NCBI GenBank assembly: GCA_964559535.1
Contig: CAZLIC010000064.1
Span: forward strand, 1-26,761
From: CAZLIC01 sp964559535
GTDB lineage: Bacteria; Pseudomonadota; Alphaproteobacteria; Rhodobacterales; Rhodobacteraceae
Direction: 5' to 3'
Length of the DNA: 26,761 nt
Shown here: positions 1-8,072 of the stretch, piece by piece
Position numbering within the stretch: the stretch's first letter is position 1
Layout of the letters: every line of letters begins with the position of its first letter
Position numbers and translations under genes: made by a program
Notes under the pieces: generated by a model
What the model was told of the DNA's origin: nothing
Database searches by the model: none
Seen by the model: the letters and a program-made list of their open reading frames with translations, nothing else

Positions 1-327
1 GCCGATGCGCCCGAACCACCCGCATATCCCTTCCTGCATTACAGTTTCAAAAAGCAGCGGATAAAAAACGGCCAGTGCGCCAACCTCTTGGCGCAACCAA
101 CCGCCTGTCTCCGATAGTGTCTGCAGTCTTTCGGCTGCGTCCCAGATCGTCAGCGTCGCCGCCGTCGTCTCGGTGAGGGGCTATTTACGGAGCGCTGAAA
201 CGCGCCGCAAGAGGAAAAAGACAGCCGTATGACAATTTTTTCCGCCCGGTCGAAAATGGCCCAATATGTTGGGGTTGCGGCATGATTTGCCACAAAGCCG
301 CCGCAGCTGTGGCAACTTCGTTGCGCG
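1..327. other. Intergenic region or edge of an unseen gene
   Basis: I see no convincing gene here. The forward frame from base 1 stays open to a TAG at 115-117 but shows no recognisable domain. On the minus strand an ATG at 23-25, preceded by a purine-rich AGGAAGGG stretch, could start a gene running off the left edge; only eight codons are visible. Bases 205-275 are less GC-rich than the surroundings. A weak inverted repeat (TTGCCACA at 287-294, TGTGGCAA at 308-315) follows the msrQ stop on the minus strand, but it lacks a good T-run, so I do not call it a terminator. Confidence 0.4.
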
Positions 328-933
328 TCAGGCCGTGCGTCGTCGCAGCGCCAGCACGGCCCGCACCCCCAGCAGCGCCAGAATCGCGGCCAGATAGACC
401 ACCGGTTCGGCGCGCCATGTCTTGACCAGCCACAGGAAGTGAATCGCCCCCGCCAGTGCCACCACATAGGTCAACCGGTGCAGCTGCCGCCAGGCCAGCG
501 CCCCCATCCGCCGGACGACCCGGTCGTTCGAGGTGACCGCCAGCGGCACCATCAGCAGGAAGCCGATGAAGCCGACCAGAATGTAGGGGCGCCTTGCGAT
601 GTCGGCGCCCATTTCGGCCCAGCGCAATTGCAGATCCAGAAGCACCCAGACCATCAGGTGCAGTGCCACATAGAGGAAGGCCAGCAGCCCCAGCGCGCGG
701 CGGAACCGCAACAGGCTGATCCCCGTCGCCACGCGCAGCGGAGTCACACAGAGCCCGGCCACGATCAGCTGCAACCCCGTCAGGCCCAGCGATTGCTCGA
801 CGGTCTTCACCGGGTCGGCGCCCAACCCTCCGGCAAACCCCTGTGCCACAAGCCAGGCCAGCGGCAACAGGCCCAGCAGGTACACCGCCCCCGGCGGTAT
901 CCGCCTCAGGGCCGCATTGATATCCTGTGCCAT
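328..933 (-). CDS. msrQ: MsrQ, haem-binding membrane subunit of the MsrPQ methionine sulfoxide reductase
   Basis: This 201-residue inner-membrane protein belongs to the ferric-reductase-like transmembrane family. It is known to pass electrons from the quinone pool or flavin to periplasmic MsrP. About six hydrophobic segments are visible, with His residues inside membrane helices (ALHLMVW, WRQLHRLTYV, GAIHFLW) that fit haem ligation. The WRQLHRLTYV stretch is characteristic of the family. The start is the ATG at 931-933, which overlaps the msrP stop as TGATG, so the two genes are probably translationally coupled. The frame stays open further upstream, but only as a shadow of msrP. Length is normal for MsrQ. 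Confidence 0.93.
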   Translation of the reverse strand: MAQDINAALRRIPPGAVYLLGLLPLAWLVAQGFAGGLGADPVKTVEQSLGLTGLQLIVAGLCVTPLRVATGISLLRFRRALGLLAFLYVALHLMVWVLLDLQLRWAEMGADIARRPYILVGFIGFLLMVPLAVTSNDRVVRRMGALAWRQLHRLTYVVALAGAIHFLWLVKTWRAEPVVYLAAILALLGVRAVLALRRRTA

Positions 934-1835
934 CAGTAGTTCGCCCTCAGGTCCATGCCTGCGTACAGGCCTGCCACATGCTCGGCATAGCCGTTGTACA
1001 TCAGCGTATCGATGCGCGGCGCGAAGAACCCGCCGCCGATCCGTCGCTCGCTGGCCTGGCTCCAGCGCGGGTGATCCACCTCGGGGTTCACGTTGGAATA
1101 GAACCCGTACTCCGAAGGTTGCAGCATGTTCCACGTGGTCTGCGGCATCTCGGCCATCGCGGTGATCTTCACGATGCTCTTGATCGACTTGAAGCCGTAC
1201 TTCCACGGCACCACCAGCCGGATCGGCGCGCCGTTCTGGTTGGGCATCGGCTCGCCGTACAGGCCGGTGGCCAGGATGGTCAGCGGATGCATCGCCTCGT
1301 CAATGCGCAGCCCCTCTCGGTAGGGCCATTCAATGCCGCCGCCGCGCTGGCCCGGCATCTCCTCGGGGCGCAGCAGTGTTTCGAAGGCGATGAATTTCGC
1401 GTCCGGCTGCACACCCAAGCGCGTCAGCAGACGGTTCAGCTCGAACCCCTGCCACGGCACCACCATCGACCAGGCCTCGACGCAGCGGAAGCGGTAGATG
1501 CGCTCTTCCGGGGTTTCTCCGGCCAGCAGTTCGTCCAGCCCGTAGGTGCCCGGCTTGTCCACCAACCCACCGATCTCGATCGACCACGGCTTCGTCGTCA
1601 GCGCACCGGCGTACCTTGCGGGGTCGGACTTGTCATAACCGAACTCGTAGAAGTTGTTGTACGACGTGATGTCGTCCTTCGAGGTCGGCTCCTCGTCAGT
1701 GGAAAACCCGGCCGCCGCGGCCCGCCCCGCCAGCGCCATGCCCGCCGCCCCGGCCAGCAGCGCCCGGCGCGACATCCACATGGCCTTCGGTGTCACATCG
1801 GCCCAGCTCAGATCGTTCTTCCAGCGCATCGCCAT
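933..1835 (-). CDS. msrP: MsrP, periplasmic molybdopterin methionine sulfoxide reductase catalytic subunit
   Basis: This is the catalytic subunit that reduces methionine sulfoxide in periplasmic proteins using a Mo-molybdopterin cofactor. The N-terminus has a twin-arginine signal (SRRALLAGAAGMALAG) ending near AAAAG, so it is exported folded by Tat. The sulfite-oxidase-type core has the expected cysteine Mo ligand in YRFRCVEAWSMVVPW, and the family motifs VPWKYGFKSIKSI and EYGFYSNVNP. I chose the ATG at 1833-1835 (300 aa) because GGAGG lies five bases upstream; a TTG seven codons earlier (1854-1856) has no better site. It forms an operon with msrQ, and its 5' end diverges from the FAS1 gene at 2113. 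Confidence 0.95.
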   Translation of the reverse strand: MAMRWKNDLSWADVTPKAMWMSRRALLAGAAGMALAGRAAAAGFSTDEEPTSKDDITSYNNFYEFGYDKSDPARYAGALTTKPWSIEIGGLVDKPGTYGLDELLAGETPEERIYRFRCVEAWSMVVPWQGFELNRLLTRLGVQPDAKFIAFETLLRPEEMPGQRGGGIEWPYREGLRIDEAMHPLTILATGLYGEPMPNQNGAPIRLVVPWKYGFKSIKSIVKITAMAEMPQTTWNMLQPSEYGFYSNVNPEVDHPRWSQASERRIGGGFFAPRIDTLMYNGYAEHVAGLYAGMDLRANY

Positions 1836-2112
1836 TCCGGCCTCCATTTCCTTCAATGCCTGATACGCGCGGCAGGTCTTCGGGTTTCCTCACGTTTCCG
1901 CCATCCATTGAAACCCATGCGTCGCGGTTACATCACATCCCGTCAACTCGGTTCACACAACATTCAGTGGAACTGCGGAAATTCTGCGGCTTAGCGCGCA
2001 CGCAGCCTGCGTCAACCATCGCCCGCGCGATGTTGAGCCGCATCCGCCCGGCCCCGCGGCGCGTCTCTACCCTGCCAACACCGATTGGCTGATCATAACG
2101 GGAGAGACACCA

Positions 2113-2595
2113 ATGATCCGCAGAACCTTCCTCGCATTCGCCGCCGCCACCACCTTCGCCATGCCCGCGCTGGCCGACGGTCATGCCAAGGACATCGTCG
2201 ATACGGCGGTCGGCGCCGGAAGCTTCACCACCCTTGTCGCTGCCGTGCAGGCCGCCGGCCTGGTGGACACGCTGAAGGGCGAAGGCCCGTTCACCGTCTT
2301 CGCACCCACCGACGCGGCCTTCGCCGCACTGCCCGCAGGCACCGTTGAAGACCTGCTGAAGCCCGAGAACAAAGACAAGCTGGTGGCGATCCTCACTTAC
2401 CACGTCGTGGCAGGCAAGGTGATGTCGACCGACCTGACCGAAGGCATGAAGGCCGCCACCGTGCAGGGCGGCGAAGTGACGATCACGCTGGACGGCGGCC
2501 CGAAGGTGAACGGCGCCGTCATCTCGGCGCCCGATGTGGCCGCCACCAACGGTGTTATCCACGTCATCGACAGCGTGATCCTGCCGCCGTCGTGA
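2113..2595 (+). CDS. Small exported fasciclin (FAS1) domain protein
   Basis: This 160-residue protein has a Sec signal peptide (residues 1 to about 21, cut after PALA) and one FAS1 domain. The domain shows both conserved boxes: TVFAPTDAAF at 61-70 and NGVIHVID at 146-153, with the YH pair at 96-97. FAS1 domains mediate adhesion or protein-protein contacts; no enzyme activity is known for the class. GGGAGAG lies just upstream of the ATG. From memory, small secreted fasciclin proteins in Rhodobacter are induced by singlet oxygen or oxidative stress. The divergent msrPQ genes would fit that, but I could not find a convincing ECF-sigma promoter. The next gene carries two more FAS1 domains. Confidence 0.92.
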   Translation: MIRRTFLAFAAATTFAMPALADGHAKDIVDTAVGAGSFTTLVAAVQAAGLVDTLKGEGPFTVFAPTDAAFAALPAGTVEDLLKPENKDKLVAILTYHVVAGKVMSTDLTEGMKAATVQGGEVTITLDGGPKVNGAVISAPDVAATNGVIHVIDSVILPPS

Positions 2596-2641
2596 TCTGG
2601 AACGGCCGTGATCTGAGACGGTCGTGAACTGACTCCGGTGC

Positions 2642-2666
2642 GGGCGGGGGCTTCCGGCCCCCGCCC
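2642..2666 (+). terminator. GC-rich stem-loop between the two fasciclin genes
   Basis: A perfect 10-bp inverted repeat (GGGCGGGGGC at 2642-2651, GCCCCCGCCC at 2657-2666) with a five-base TTCCG loop sits between the stop of the small FAS1 gene and the ribosome site of the FAS1-RTX gene. There is no T-run after it. It may therefore be a partial terminator, an attenuator or an mRNA-stabilising hairpin that sets the ratio of the two products, rather than a full intrinsic terminator. Confidence 0.5.
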
Positions 2667-2705
2667 CTGCGCCCCACCCGCGCCAACCATACAAGGGAGA
2701 GAACC

Positions 2706-4220
2706 ATGCCCACCATCGCCGCCATCGCCGCGGGCGACACCCGCTTCAACGTTCTGGTGAACGCGCTGTCCTATGTGGACGCGCAGCTTCCCGGCACCAA
2801 CCTGCTTCCCACCCTGTCGGACGCCGCCGTCGACCTCACCGTCTTTGCGCCCACCGACGCCGCCTTCGCCCGTCTTGCCTCCGACCTCGGCTATGTCGGC
2901 GCGGCCGATGATGAAGCCGCCGTCACCGGCTTCCTGGTCGGCGCCCTGTCGCCCGAGACGATCCGCGACGTCATCCTGTATCACGTCGCTGCCGGGTCGC
3001 AGACGCTGGCCGACATCGCGGCGCATCCCACTGTGACCACGCTGAACGGCGCCCCCTTCACCGCCGACGGCCCCACGCTGGTGGACAACGAGCCCGACCT
3101 GATCGACCCCGCGCTGGTGCAAACGGACATCGGCGCCGACAACGGCATCGTGCATGTGATCGACCGCGTGCTGTTGCCCTTCGACGTGCCGGGCAACGAC
3201 GCGCCCAGCATTGCAGGCATCGTGGCCGCCAGCGGTGGCGCGCCCGACAGCAACGGAGCCGATTTCGACATCCTCTTGCAGGCTGTCACCACCGCCGGTC
3301 TGGCAGGCACGCTGGACGGTGCCGGTGACTTCACCGTGTTCGCCCCCACCGATGCCGCCTTCCTGCGGCTTGCGCAGGGCTTGGGCTACCGCGGCGGCGA
3401 AGATGGCGCCTTTGCCTATCTGGCGGAATCGCTTTCACTGCTTGTCGGCGGCGGGGATCCGGTCCCCCTGCTCACCGATATCCTGCTCTATCACGTCGCC
3501 GGGGAATCCCTGCAGGCGGCGCAGGTGCTGGCCAACGGCTCGGTCACCACACTTCTGGGCCCCGACCTTTCCCTGAACGGCACCACGCTGGTCGATGCCG
3601 ACCGCGGCCGCCCCGACCCCGCCCTGATCGCCACCGACATCCAGGCCGCCAACGGTGTGGTGCACGTGATCAACGGTGTGCTTCTGCCGGTCGACCTGCC
3701 GAACTTCGCGGGCAACCCCGATTTCGTGGTGGCCGACGACCGTGCCAACTTCATCACCCTCGGCAAGGCCACTGACTGGGCCGACGGCAACGGCGGGTCC
3801 GACACCATTCTGGGTGGCACCGGCGCCGACGTCGTGCTTGGCGGATCGGGAAACGACAACCTGTCCGGCAATTCGGGCAACGACACGCTGAACGGTGGCA
3901 GCGGGCGCGACAAGGTTTCGGGCGGCGCGGGAGATGACGTCATCGGCGGCGGCCAGGGCGACGACAACCTGACCGGCGGTGGCGGGTCGGATACGTTTGT
4001 CTTTGCCCCGGGTGGCGGCGACGATACGATCCACGACTTCCAGGCAGGCCGGGACCTCATCGACGTTTCGGCGCTTGGAATCGAAAGCTTCCGCGCGTTG
4101 AAGGCACTGATTGACGACCACGGCGCCGCCGTTGTCATCGACTTCGGGCCGGGCACATCGGTCACTCTGGAAGGCATCGGCGTCGGGCACCTCGGGGCGT
4201 CCGACTTCCTGTTCGCCTGA
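2706..4220 (+). CDS. FAS1-FAS1-RTX protein, predicted type I secretion substrate
   Basis: This 504-residue protein has two fasciclin domains (about residues 5-160 and 166-331), each with a VFAPTDAAF box (46-54 and 211-219), an LYHVA motif and a final NG(I/V)VHVI box. They are followed by glycine/aspartate nonapeptide RTX repeats (about 362-435, GGxGxDxLxG pattern) that should bind calcium in a beta-roll. It lacks an N-terminal signal peptide. RTX repeats plus an acidic, hydrophobic C-terminal tail ending DFLFA are what ABC-type (type I) secretion uses, so I infer export to the medium or cell surface. GGGAGAGAACC precedes the ATG. No type I transporter genes lie in this window. Adhesion or matrix binding is a reasonable role but is not shown by sequence. 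Confidence 0.9.
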   Translation: MPTIAAIAAGDTRFNVLVNALSYVDAQLPGTNLLPTLSDAAVDLTVFAPTDAAFARLASDLGYVGAADDEAAVTGFLVGALSPETIRDVILYHVAAGSQTLADIAAHPTVTTLNGAPFTADGPTLVDNEPDLIDPALVQTDIGADNGIVHVIDRVLLPFDVPGNDAPSIAGIVAASGGAPDSNGADFDILLQAVTTAGLAGTLDGAGDFTVFAPTDAAFLRLAQGLGYRGGEDGAFAYLAESLSLLVGGGDPVPLLTDILLYHVAGESLQAAQVLANGSVTTLLGPDLSLNGTTLVDADRGRPDPALIATDIQAANGVVHVINGVLLPVDLPNFAGNPDFVVADDRANFITLGKATDWADGNGGSDTILGGTGADVVLGGSGNDNLSGNSGNDTLNGGSGRDKVSGGAGDDVIGGGQGDDNLTGGGGSDTFVFAPGGGDDTIHDFQAGRDLIDVSALGIESFRALKALIDDHGAAVVIDFGPGTSVTLEGIGVGHLGASDFLFA

Positions 4221-4230
4221 TACCTTGCGG

Positions 4231-4266
4231 CCAAGGCCCGCGGCATCCCGTGCCGCGGGCCATTGG
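4231..4266. terminator. Strong hairpin between convergent genes
   Basis: An 11-bp perfect stem (GGCCCGCGGCA at 4235-4245, TGCCGCGGGCC at 4251-4261) closes a five-base loop. It extends by CCAA/TTGG (4231-4234 with 4263-4266) around one bulged A. It fills the 57-bp gap between the convergent FAS1-RTX and yggS-family genes, so it probably acts as a terminator for both. U-tracts are weak on both strands. Confidence 0.6.
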
Positions 4267-4277
4267 CAGCCTGTCCA

Positions 4278-4931
4278 TCACACCCTGGCCCGCGCCCCGA
4301 AAATCGCGCTGCCCACCCGCACATGCGTTGCGCCCTGGGCGACCGCCGCGGCAAAGTCGGCCGACATGCCCATCGACAGCCCCGCCAGCCCGTTCCGTTC
4401 GGCCATCGCGCGCAGCATGCGGAAATGCGGTACCGGATCCTGGTCCTCGGGCGGAATACACATCAGCCCTGCCACCGGCAGCCCCATGCCCCGCGCCGCC
4501 GCAATGAACGCGTCCGCCTCACCCGGCAGACATCCCGCCTTCTGCGGTTCCTCGCCCGTGTTCACCTGCACGAACAGGTCGGGGCAGGCGCCCCGCGCCT
4601 CGGCCAGCCGCGCCAGCCTCTCGGCCAGCGAGGGGCGGTCCAGCGTGTGGATGGCATCGAACAACTCCACCGCCTGCTTGGCTTTGTTCGTTTGCAGCGG
4701 GCCAATCATGTGCACCCGCACGCCCGGATAGGCCGCGCGCCAGGCGGGCCACTTGCCCGCCGCCTCTTGCACATAGTTCTCGCCAAACACCCGCTGCCCT
4801 TCGTCCAGCACAGCCCGCACACGGTCGGCAGCCTGCACCTTCGACACGGCAATCAGAGTCACCCCCGCAGGGTCACGTCCGCAGGCGGCACAGGCGGCCT
4901 CCAGACGGGATCGGATCAGGCTCAGTGGCAT
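4278..4931 (-). CDS. YggS/PLPBP-family pyridoxal phosphate homeostasis protein
   Basis: This 217-residue cytosolic protein binds PLP but is not known to have catalytic activity; family members affect B6 and amino acid homeostasis. The PLP lysine is in TLIAVSKVQ (Lys32 from the chosen start). Other family blocks are present: FGENYVQEA, HMIGPLQTNK, LFVQVNTGEEPQKAG and the phosphate-binding end LSMGMSADF...VRVGSAIFG. I chose the ATG at 4929-4931 because the protein then begins like other family members (MPLSLIRSRLE). A GTG 14 codons upstream is also open. The gene lies downstream of the porin, separated by an intrinsic terminator, so it is probably transcribed on its own. Length is typical. Confidence 0.92.
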   Translation of the reverse strand: MPLSLIRSRLEAACAACGRDPAGVTLIAVSKVQAADRVRAVLDEGQRVFGENYVQEAAGKWPAWRAAYPGVRVHMIGPLQTNKAKQAVELFDAIHTLDRPSLAERLARLAEARGACPDLFVQVNTGEEPQKAGCLPGEADAFIAAARGMGLPVAGLMCIPPEDQDPVPHFRMLRAMAERNGLAGLSMGMSADFAAAVAQGATHVRVGSAIFGARARV

Positions 4932-4994
4932 CGGCACCCCCGGCAGTTCGCCCACCCAGCATGTCGGCCCCACACCGCCAAGGGCAACCCCCGG

Positions 4995-5025
4995 AAATGA
5001 AAAGAGCGGGCCAAAGCCCGCTCTT
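4995..5025 (-). terminator. Rho-independent terminator of the porin gene
   Basis: Read on the minus strand, a 10-bp perfect stem (AAGAGCGGGC / GCCCGCTCTT, bases 5025-5016 and 5011-5002) with a four-base loop follows the porin stop by about 24 bases. It runs into a T-rich stretch (TTCATTTCC). This is a textbook intrinsic terminator and separates porin transcription from the yggS-family gene. Confidence 0.85.
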
Positions 5026-5048
5026 CCATTCTGTCGATCCTGGAAGGA

Positions 5049-6050
5049 TCAGAACGAGAAGCCCACGCCGAGCTTGGCGAAGGTGCCGCCGGCGAAGTCG
5101 CTCTCGATCGAGCCACCCAGCGAGGCGCCGCCGAGGTCGTAGTTGGCGCCGATGCCGATCGCCACGTCTTCGGTCACGGTTTCGCTGTCGATCGAGGTCA
5201 CATAGCCCTGGACCGTGGTCGCACCAAAGGCAACGTTGCCGTAGATCGTGATCGTCGAGCCAACGTCCACGCCGCCGGCGCTGCCGTTGTCGTTGAACAG
5301 GATGCCGACGTTGGCGTTGTCGTTGATGGCGTACTGGGCGCCCAGGAAGAACAGATCGTTGTCAGCCACGCCGCCACCGTTCTGAGCCGCGGCGAGCGAG
5401 ACCGAGAACGGGCCGGTCGAGTAGTCGAACGAGACCGAGACTTCGTCGTCGGTGTCGTCAGCGGTCTGGTCGGGGGTGATCCACGACAGACGGGCGGTCA
5501 GGTCACCAACGCCGTACTCGATGTACAGACCCATCCGGTTGCGCTCGGCGGCGCTGTAGGGGCCCGACGAGAAGTCGTAGTAGCTGCCCAGCGGGTTGCC
5601 GTTCGACGAACCATAGTAGCCGGTGCCGACTTCCGAGTTGTACATCAGGCCGGCCGAGTCGTACGCGGCGTTCGCGTTACCGACTTCGACGCGGAAGCCC
5701 GAGGCTTCGGCGTAGACATAGGCGGCCGACAGGCGGGCGCCGCCGCCGTTCGCGGTCGTCGTGGTCGTCACGCCGCCAACGGTCGTGGTGGTCACGCTGG
5801 CCAGGTAGCCTGCGCCGTCATCGTACTGCAGACGGATACGGCCACCGAACTTCACGCCGGCGTCGGTTTCTTTCTCTGCGTTGATGTTGAAACGCAGACG
5901 GACGTCCACGTTGGTATCCGAGTCGCCGACGTCCGGGCTGGAGAATTCCAGACCAAAGCGCGCATTGCCGCTGAACGACACGCCGTTTTCGGCATAGGCA
6001 GCGCCGACGCCCGACAGAAGCGCAGCGGTGGCAAGAAGTGCCTTTTTCAT
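5049..6050 (-). CDS. Outer membrane porin, Rhodobacter type
   Basis: This 333-residue general diffusion porin has a Sec signal peptide (MKKALLATAALLSGVGAAYA, cut before ENGVSF). The rest is an alternating, Gly/Asn/Asp/Ser-rich pattern expected of a 16-strand beta barrel. It ends FAKLGVGFSF, the C-terminal Phe being the usual outer-membrane insertion signal recognised by BamA. AAGGAAA sits a few bases upstream of the ATG, a strong ribosome site suited to an abundant protein. A run of Thr-rich residues (VTTTTVGGVTTTTTANGGG) marks a variable loop. The gene has its own intrinsic terminator. About 270 bases separate it from the divergent lipoprotein gene; I could not fix a promoter with confidence. 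Substrate specificity cannot be read from sequence. Confidence 0.93.
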   Translation of the reverse strand: MKKALLATAALLSGVGAAYAENGVSFSGNARFGLEFSSPDVGDSDTNVDVRLRFNINAEKETDAGVKFGGRIRLQYDDGAGYLASVTTTTVGGVTTTTTANGGGARLSAAYVYAEASGFRVEVGNANAAYDSAGLMYNSEVGTGYYGSSNGNPLGSYYDFSSGPYSAAERNRMGLYIEYGVGDLTARLSWITPDQTADDTDDEVSVSFDYSTGPFSVSLAAAQNGGGVADNDLFFLGAQYAINDNANVGILFNDNGSAGGVDVGSTITIYGNVAFGATTVQGYVTSIDSETVTEDVAIGIGANYDLGGASLGGSIESDFAGGTFAKLGVGFSF

Positions 6051-6322
6051 TTCGGTTTCCTTCGTTGTGTCAAACGAGCCCAACTCGGGGAACTCCGAAC
6101 TGGGTATGCCGCATATCTCCCCCCTGAACCGCCGCAATGCAAGGTTCGGCGCCCGCCTCGCCCCAACATCGCCGCTTTTGGTGCAGTCTTGCCACAGTCA
6201 CGCCACACTCCCCGTAACCTGCCGCGATCTCGCCATATTGTTCACATTTTGGAAACGCCTTGTCGGGCGCACCCCCCCCTGATAGGAAGGCAGAAAGACA
6301 ACTGGGTCGTGGTGGAACAGTC

Positions 6323-6829
6323 TTGCAAACGCTTGGAAAACTCGTTGCTTTTCTTGGGGTTGCGGCACTTGTTACCGGCTGCGGCGGGTTTGGCGGCGGC
6401 GGTGGCCGCCAGGTGGCGGAACCCACCACGAAACAGGGCCAGCTCAACGCCCAAACGCGCGAGGAACGGCTCGACGGCAACTCGACGTCACTGCGCACGC
6501 TGTTCGGCGGCGGCGACAATCCGAACACCACGGTCGAGGTCAACAAGTACCTCTGGACCGCCGCACTGGATGTTCTGAGCTTCCTGCCGGTAGAATCGGT
6601 CGACCCATTTACTGGCGTCATCGTCACCGGCTACGGACGTCCGCCGGGCGGCGGCGCGGCCTACCGTGCCACGATCTATGTACAGGACCCGGCGCTGGAC
6701 GCCCGCTCGCTGCGGGTCGCACTGCAAACCGCGGGCGGCGCCCCGGTCAGCGCCGACACCCAGCGCGCCGTCGAAGACGCTATCCTGACCCGCGCGCGCC
6801 AGCTGCGCATCCAGGATTCCAACCTGTAG
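6323..6829 (+). CDS. DUF3576 family lipoprotein
   Basis: I chose a TTG start at 6323, which gives a compact lipoprotein signal (MQTLGKLVAFLGVAALVTGC, lipobox Cys20) and a 168-residue protein. GGTGG lies seven bases upstream. A longer reading from another TTG (6260) would add 21 non-signal residues. After a glycine-rich linker the body (EERLDGNSTSLRTLFGGG, VNKYLWTAALDVLSFLP, DPFTGVIVTGYGRPPG) matches my memory of DUF3576, an alphaproteobacterial family of unknown function. In many species it precedes leuS; here a convergent flavin oxidoreductase gene lies between them. Predicted to sit in the inner leaflet of the outer membrane. Its TAG stop (6827-6829) lies inside an inverted repeat. Confidence 0.85.
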   Translation: MQTLGKLVAFLGVAALVTGCGGFGGGGGRQVAEPTTKQGQLNAQTREERLDGNSTSLRTLFGGGDNPNTTVEVNKYLWTAALDVLSFLPVESVDPFTGVIVTGYGRPPGGGAAYRATIYVQDPALDARSLRVALQTAGGAPVSADTQRAVEDAILTRARQLRIQDSNL

Positions 6830-6881
6830 GGTGGGCAATCTGCCCACGCGGCGCCAAAGGTGGGCAGATTGCCCACCCTAC
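6826..6881. repeat. Perfect 22-bp inverted repeat joining two convergent stop codons
   Basis: The arms 6826-6847 and 6860-6881 are perfect reverse complements separated by 12 bases. Each arm contains a smaller hairpin, GTGGGCA-ATC-TGCCCAC, so either one long cruciform or two short stem-loops can form. The left arm contains the TAG of the DUF3576 gene (6827-6829) and the right arm the TAG of the oppositely directed LLM gene (6878-6880). It resembles REP-type intergenic palindromes and could act as a bidirectional terminator or 3'-end stabiliser. No U-tract follows it. Confidence 0.85.
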
Positions 6882-7915
6882 GCCGCCTTCTCGGCTGCCA
6901 GCATGTCGCGCACCATGGGGATCACCCGTTCGCCATAAAGGCGGATGCATTCCAGCATCTGCCCCTGCGCCAAAGGCCCGGCCGAATACTTCAGCTGGAA
7001 CCGCGCCAGCCCCAGGCCACGCACCGTTGTCGCAATCTTGCGCGCCACCGTATCGGGACTGCCCACGTACATCGCGCCCCCCTCGACCTCGCGCAGGAAA
7101 TCGGCCCGCGTCATGGGCGGCCAGCCCCGCTCGCGCCCGATGGTGTCGTGCATGGGCTTGTAGCCAGCCCAGTAGGCCTCGCGCGCGGCCTCGTCTGTTT
7201 CCAGAACGAAGCCGGGCGAATGCACGCCAACGCCCTTTGCAGGCCTGCCAAGCTGGGTCCACGCCCGGTGATACAGGTCCACATAGGGCCGGAACCGCGA
7301 CGAAGGCCCGCCGATGATGGCCAGCATCAGGGGCAATTCGTGTCGCACCGCCCGCACGACCGATTCGGGGCTGCCCCCCACACCCACCCAGGTGCGCAGC
7401 GGCGAATCGGTGGGCGGGTAGACCGCCTGGGCGTTCAGCGGCGGGCGGTGGGTGCCTTCCCACGTCACGCGCTCCTCGCGCGTCAACCGCACGAACAGGT
7501 CCAGCTTCTCTTCGAACAGCCGCTCGTAGTCACGCAGGTCGTAACCGAACAACGGAAAGCTTTCGATGAACGACCCGCGCCCCGCAATCACCTCGGCCCG
7601 CCCACCGGTCATGCCGTTCAGCGTGGAAAACCGCTGGAACACCCGGATCGGATCGTCCGACGACAGCACCGTCACGCCTGACCCCAGCTTGATGCGGTCG
7701 GTGCGCGCACCGATCGCCGCCAGCACCACCTCGGGCGCCGACACCGCAAAGTCGGGCCGGTGATGCTCGCCCAGCGAGATCACATCGACCCCGGCCTGAT
7801 CGGCCACCACGCCCTGCTCCACCACCTCGCGCAGCACCGCCGCATGGGACTGCGGCCGTCCGTCCGGCCCGTGGGTCACATCGCCAAAGGTATCAAGGCC
7901 CAGTTCCAGGTCCAT
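6878..7915 (-). CDS. LLM-class (luciferase-like) flavin-dependent oxidoreductase
   Basis: This 345-residue enzyme belongs to the bacterial luciferase-like, F420/FMN-dependent TIM-barrel superfamily. The N-terminal strand (MDLELGLDTFGDV) and the blocks ISLGEHHRPDFAVSAPEVVLAA, IKLGSGVTVLSSDDPIRVFQ and EVIAGRGSFIESFPLFG are typical of the FMN-using branch often labelled 'LLM class oxidoreductase'. Later blocks include WVGVGGSPESVVRA and VGSPDTVARKI. The substrate is unknown. The start is the ATG at 7913-7915, with GGAG six bases upstream; the frame is open further but without a better site. It diverges from leuS and converges on the DUF3576 gene, whose stop shares a palindrome with this one. It is not obviously part of an operon. 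Confidence 0.9.
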   Translation of the reverse strand: MDLELGLDTFGDVTHGPDGRPQSHAAVLREVVEQGVVADQAGVDVISLGEHHRPDFAVSAPEVVLAAIGARTDRIKLGSGVTVLSSDDPIRVFQRFSTLNGMTGGRAEVIAGRGSFIESFPLFGYDLRDYERLFEEKLDLFVRLTREERVTWEGTHRPPLNAQAVYPPTDSPLRTWVGVGGSPESVVRAVRHELPLMLAIIGGPSSRFRPYVDLYHRAWTQLGRPAKGVGVHSPGFVLETDEAAREAYWAGYKPMHDTIGRERGWPPMTRADFLREVEGGAMYVGSPDTVARKIATTVRGLGLARFQLKYSAGPLAQGQMLECIRLYGERVIPMVRDMLAAEKAA

Positions 7916-8013
7916 CGCCGTCTCCATCGTTTGGACCACAGGTAGGACGGGCGGACCATTGCCACAATCTGCGAATCGGCGACCCGGCCTGTGCACCCGT
8001 GCAACCCTTGCGC

Positions 8014-8041
8014 TGGACGCCGCGCGCGGCCCGCGTATAAC
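8014..8041 (+). promoter_or_regulatory. Candidate sigma-70-type promoter of leuS
   Basis: TGGACG (8014-8019) and TATAAC (8036-8041) are separated by 16 bp. That would place transcription start near 8048, about 25 bases ahead of the leuS TTG. The -10 is good and the -35 only moderate (4 of 6), so this is a suggestion. The surrounding GC-rich sequence makes TATAAC stand out. Confidence 0.4.
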
Positions 8042-8072
8042 CGCCGCACGTCCCGCAGCATGAGGCCCGGAA

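Noticed and set aside
287..315. Inverted repeat TTGCCACA/TGTGGCAA after msrQ as a terminator.
   Set aside because: Eight base pairs with a 13-base loop and no T-run; too weak to call.
3780..4010. Short tandem DNA repeats resembling a repeat array.
   Set aside because: They encode RTX nonapeptides in frame inside the FAS1-RTX protein. There are no constant repeats with unique spacers, so it is not a CRISPR.
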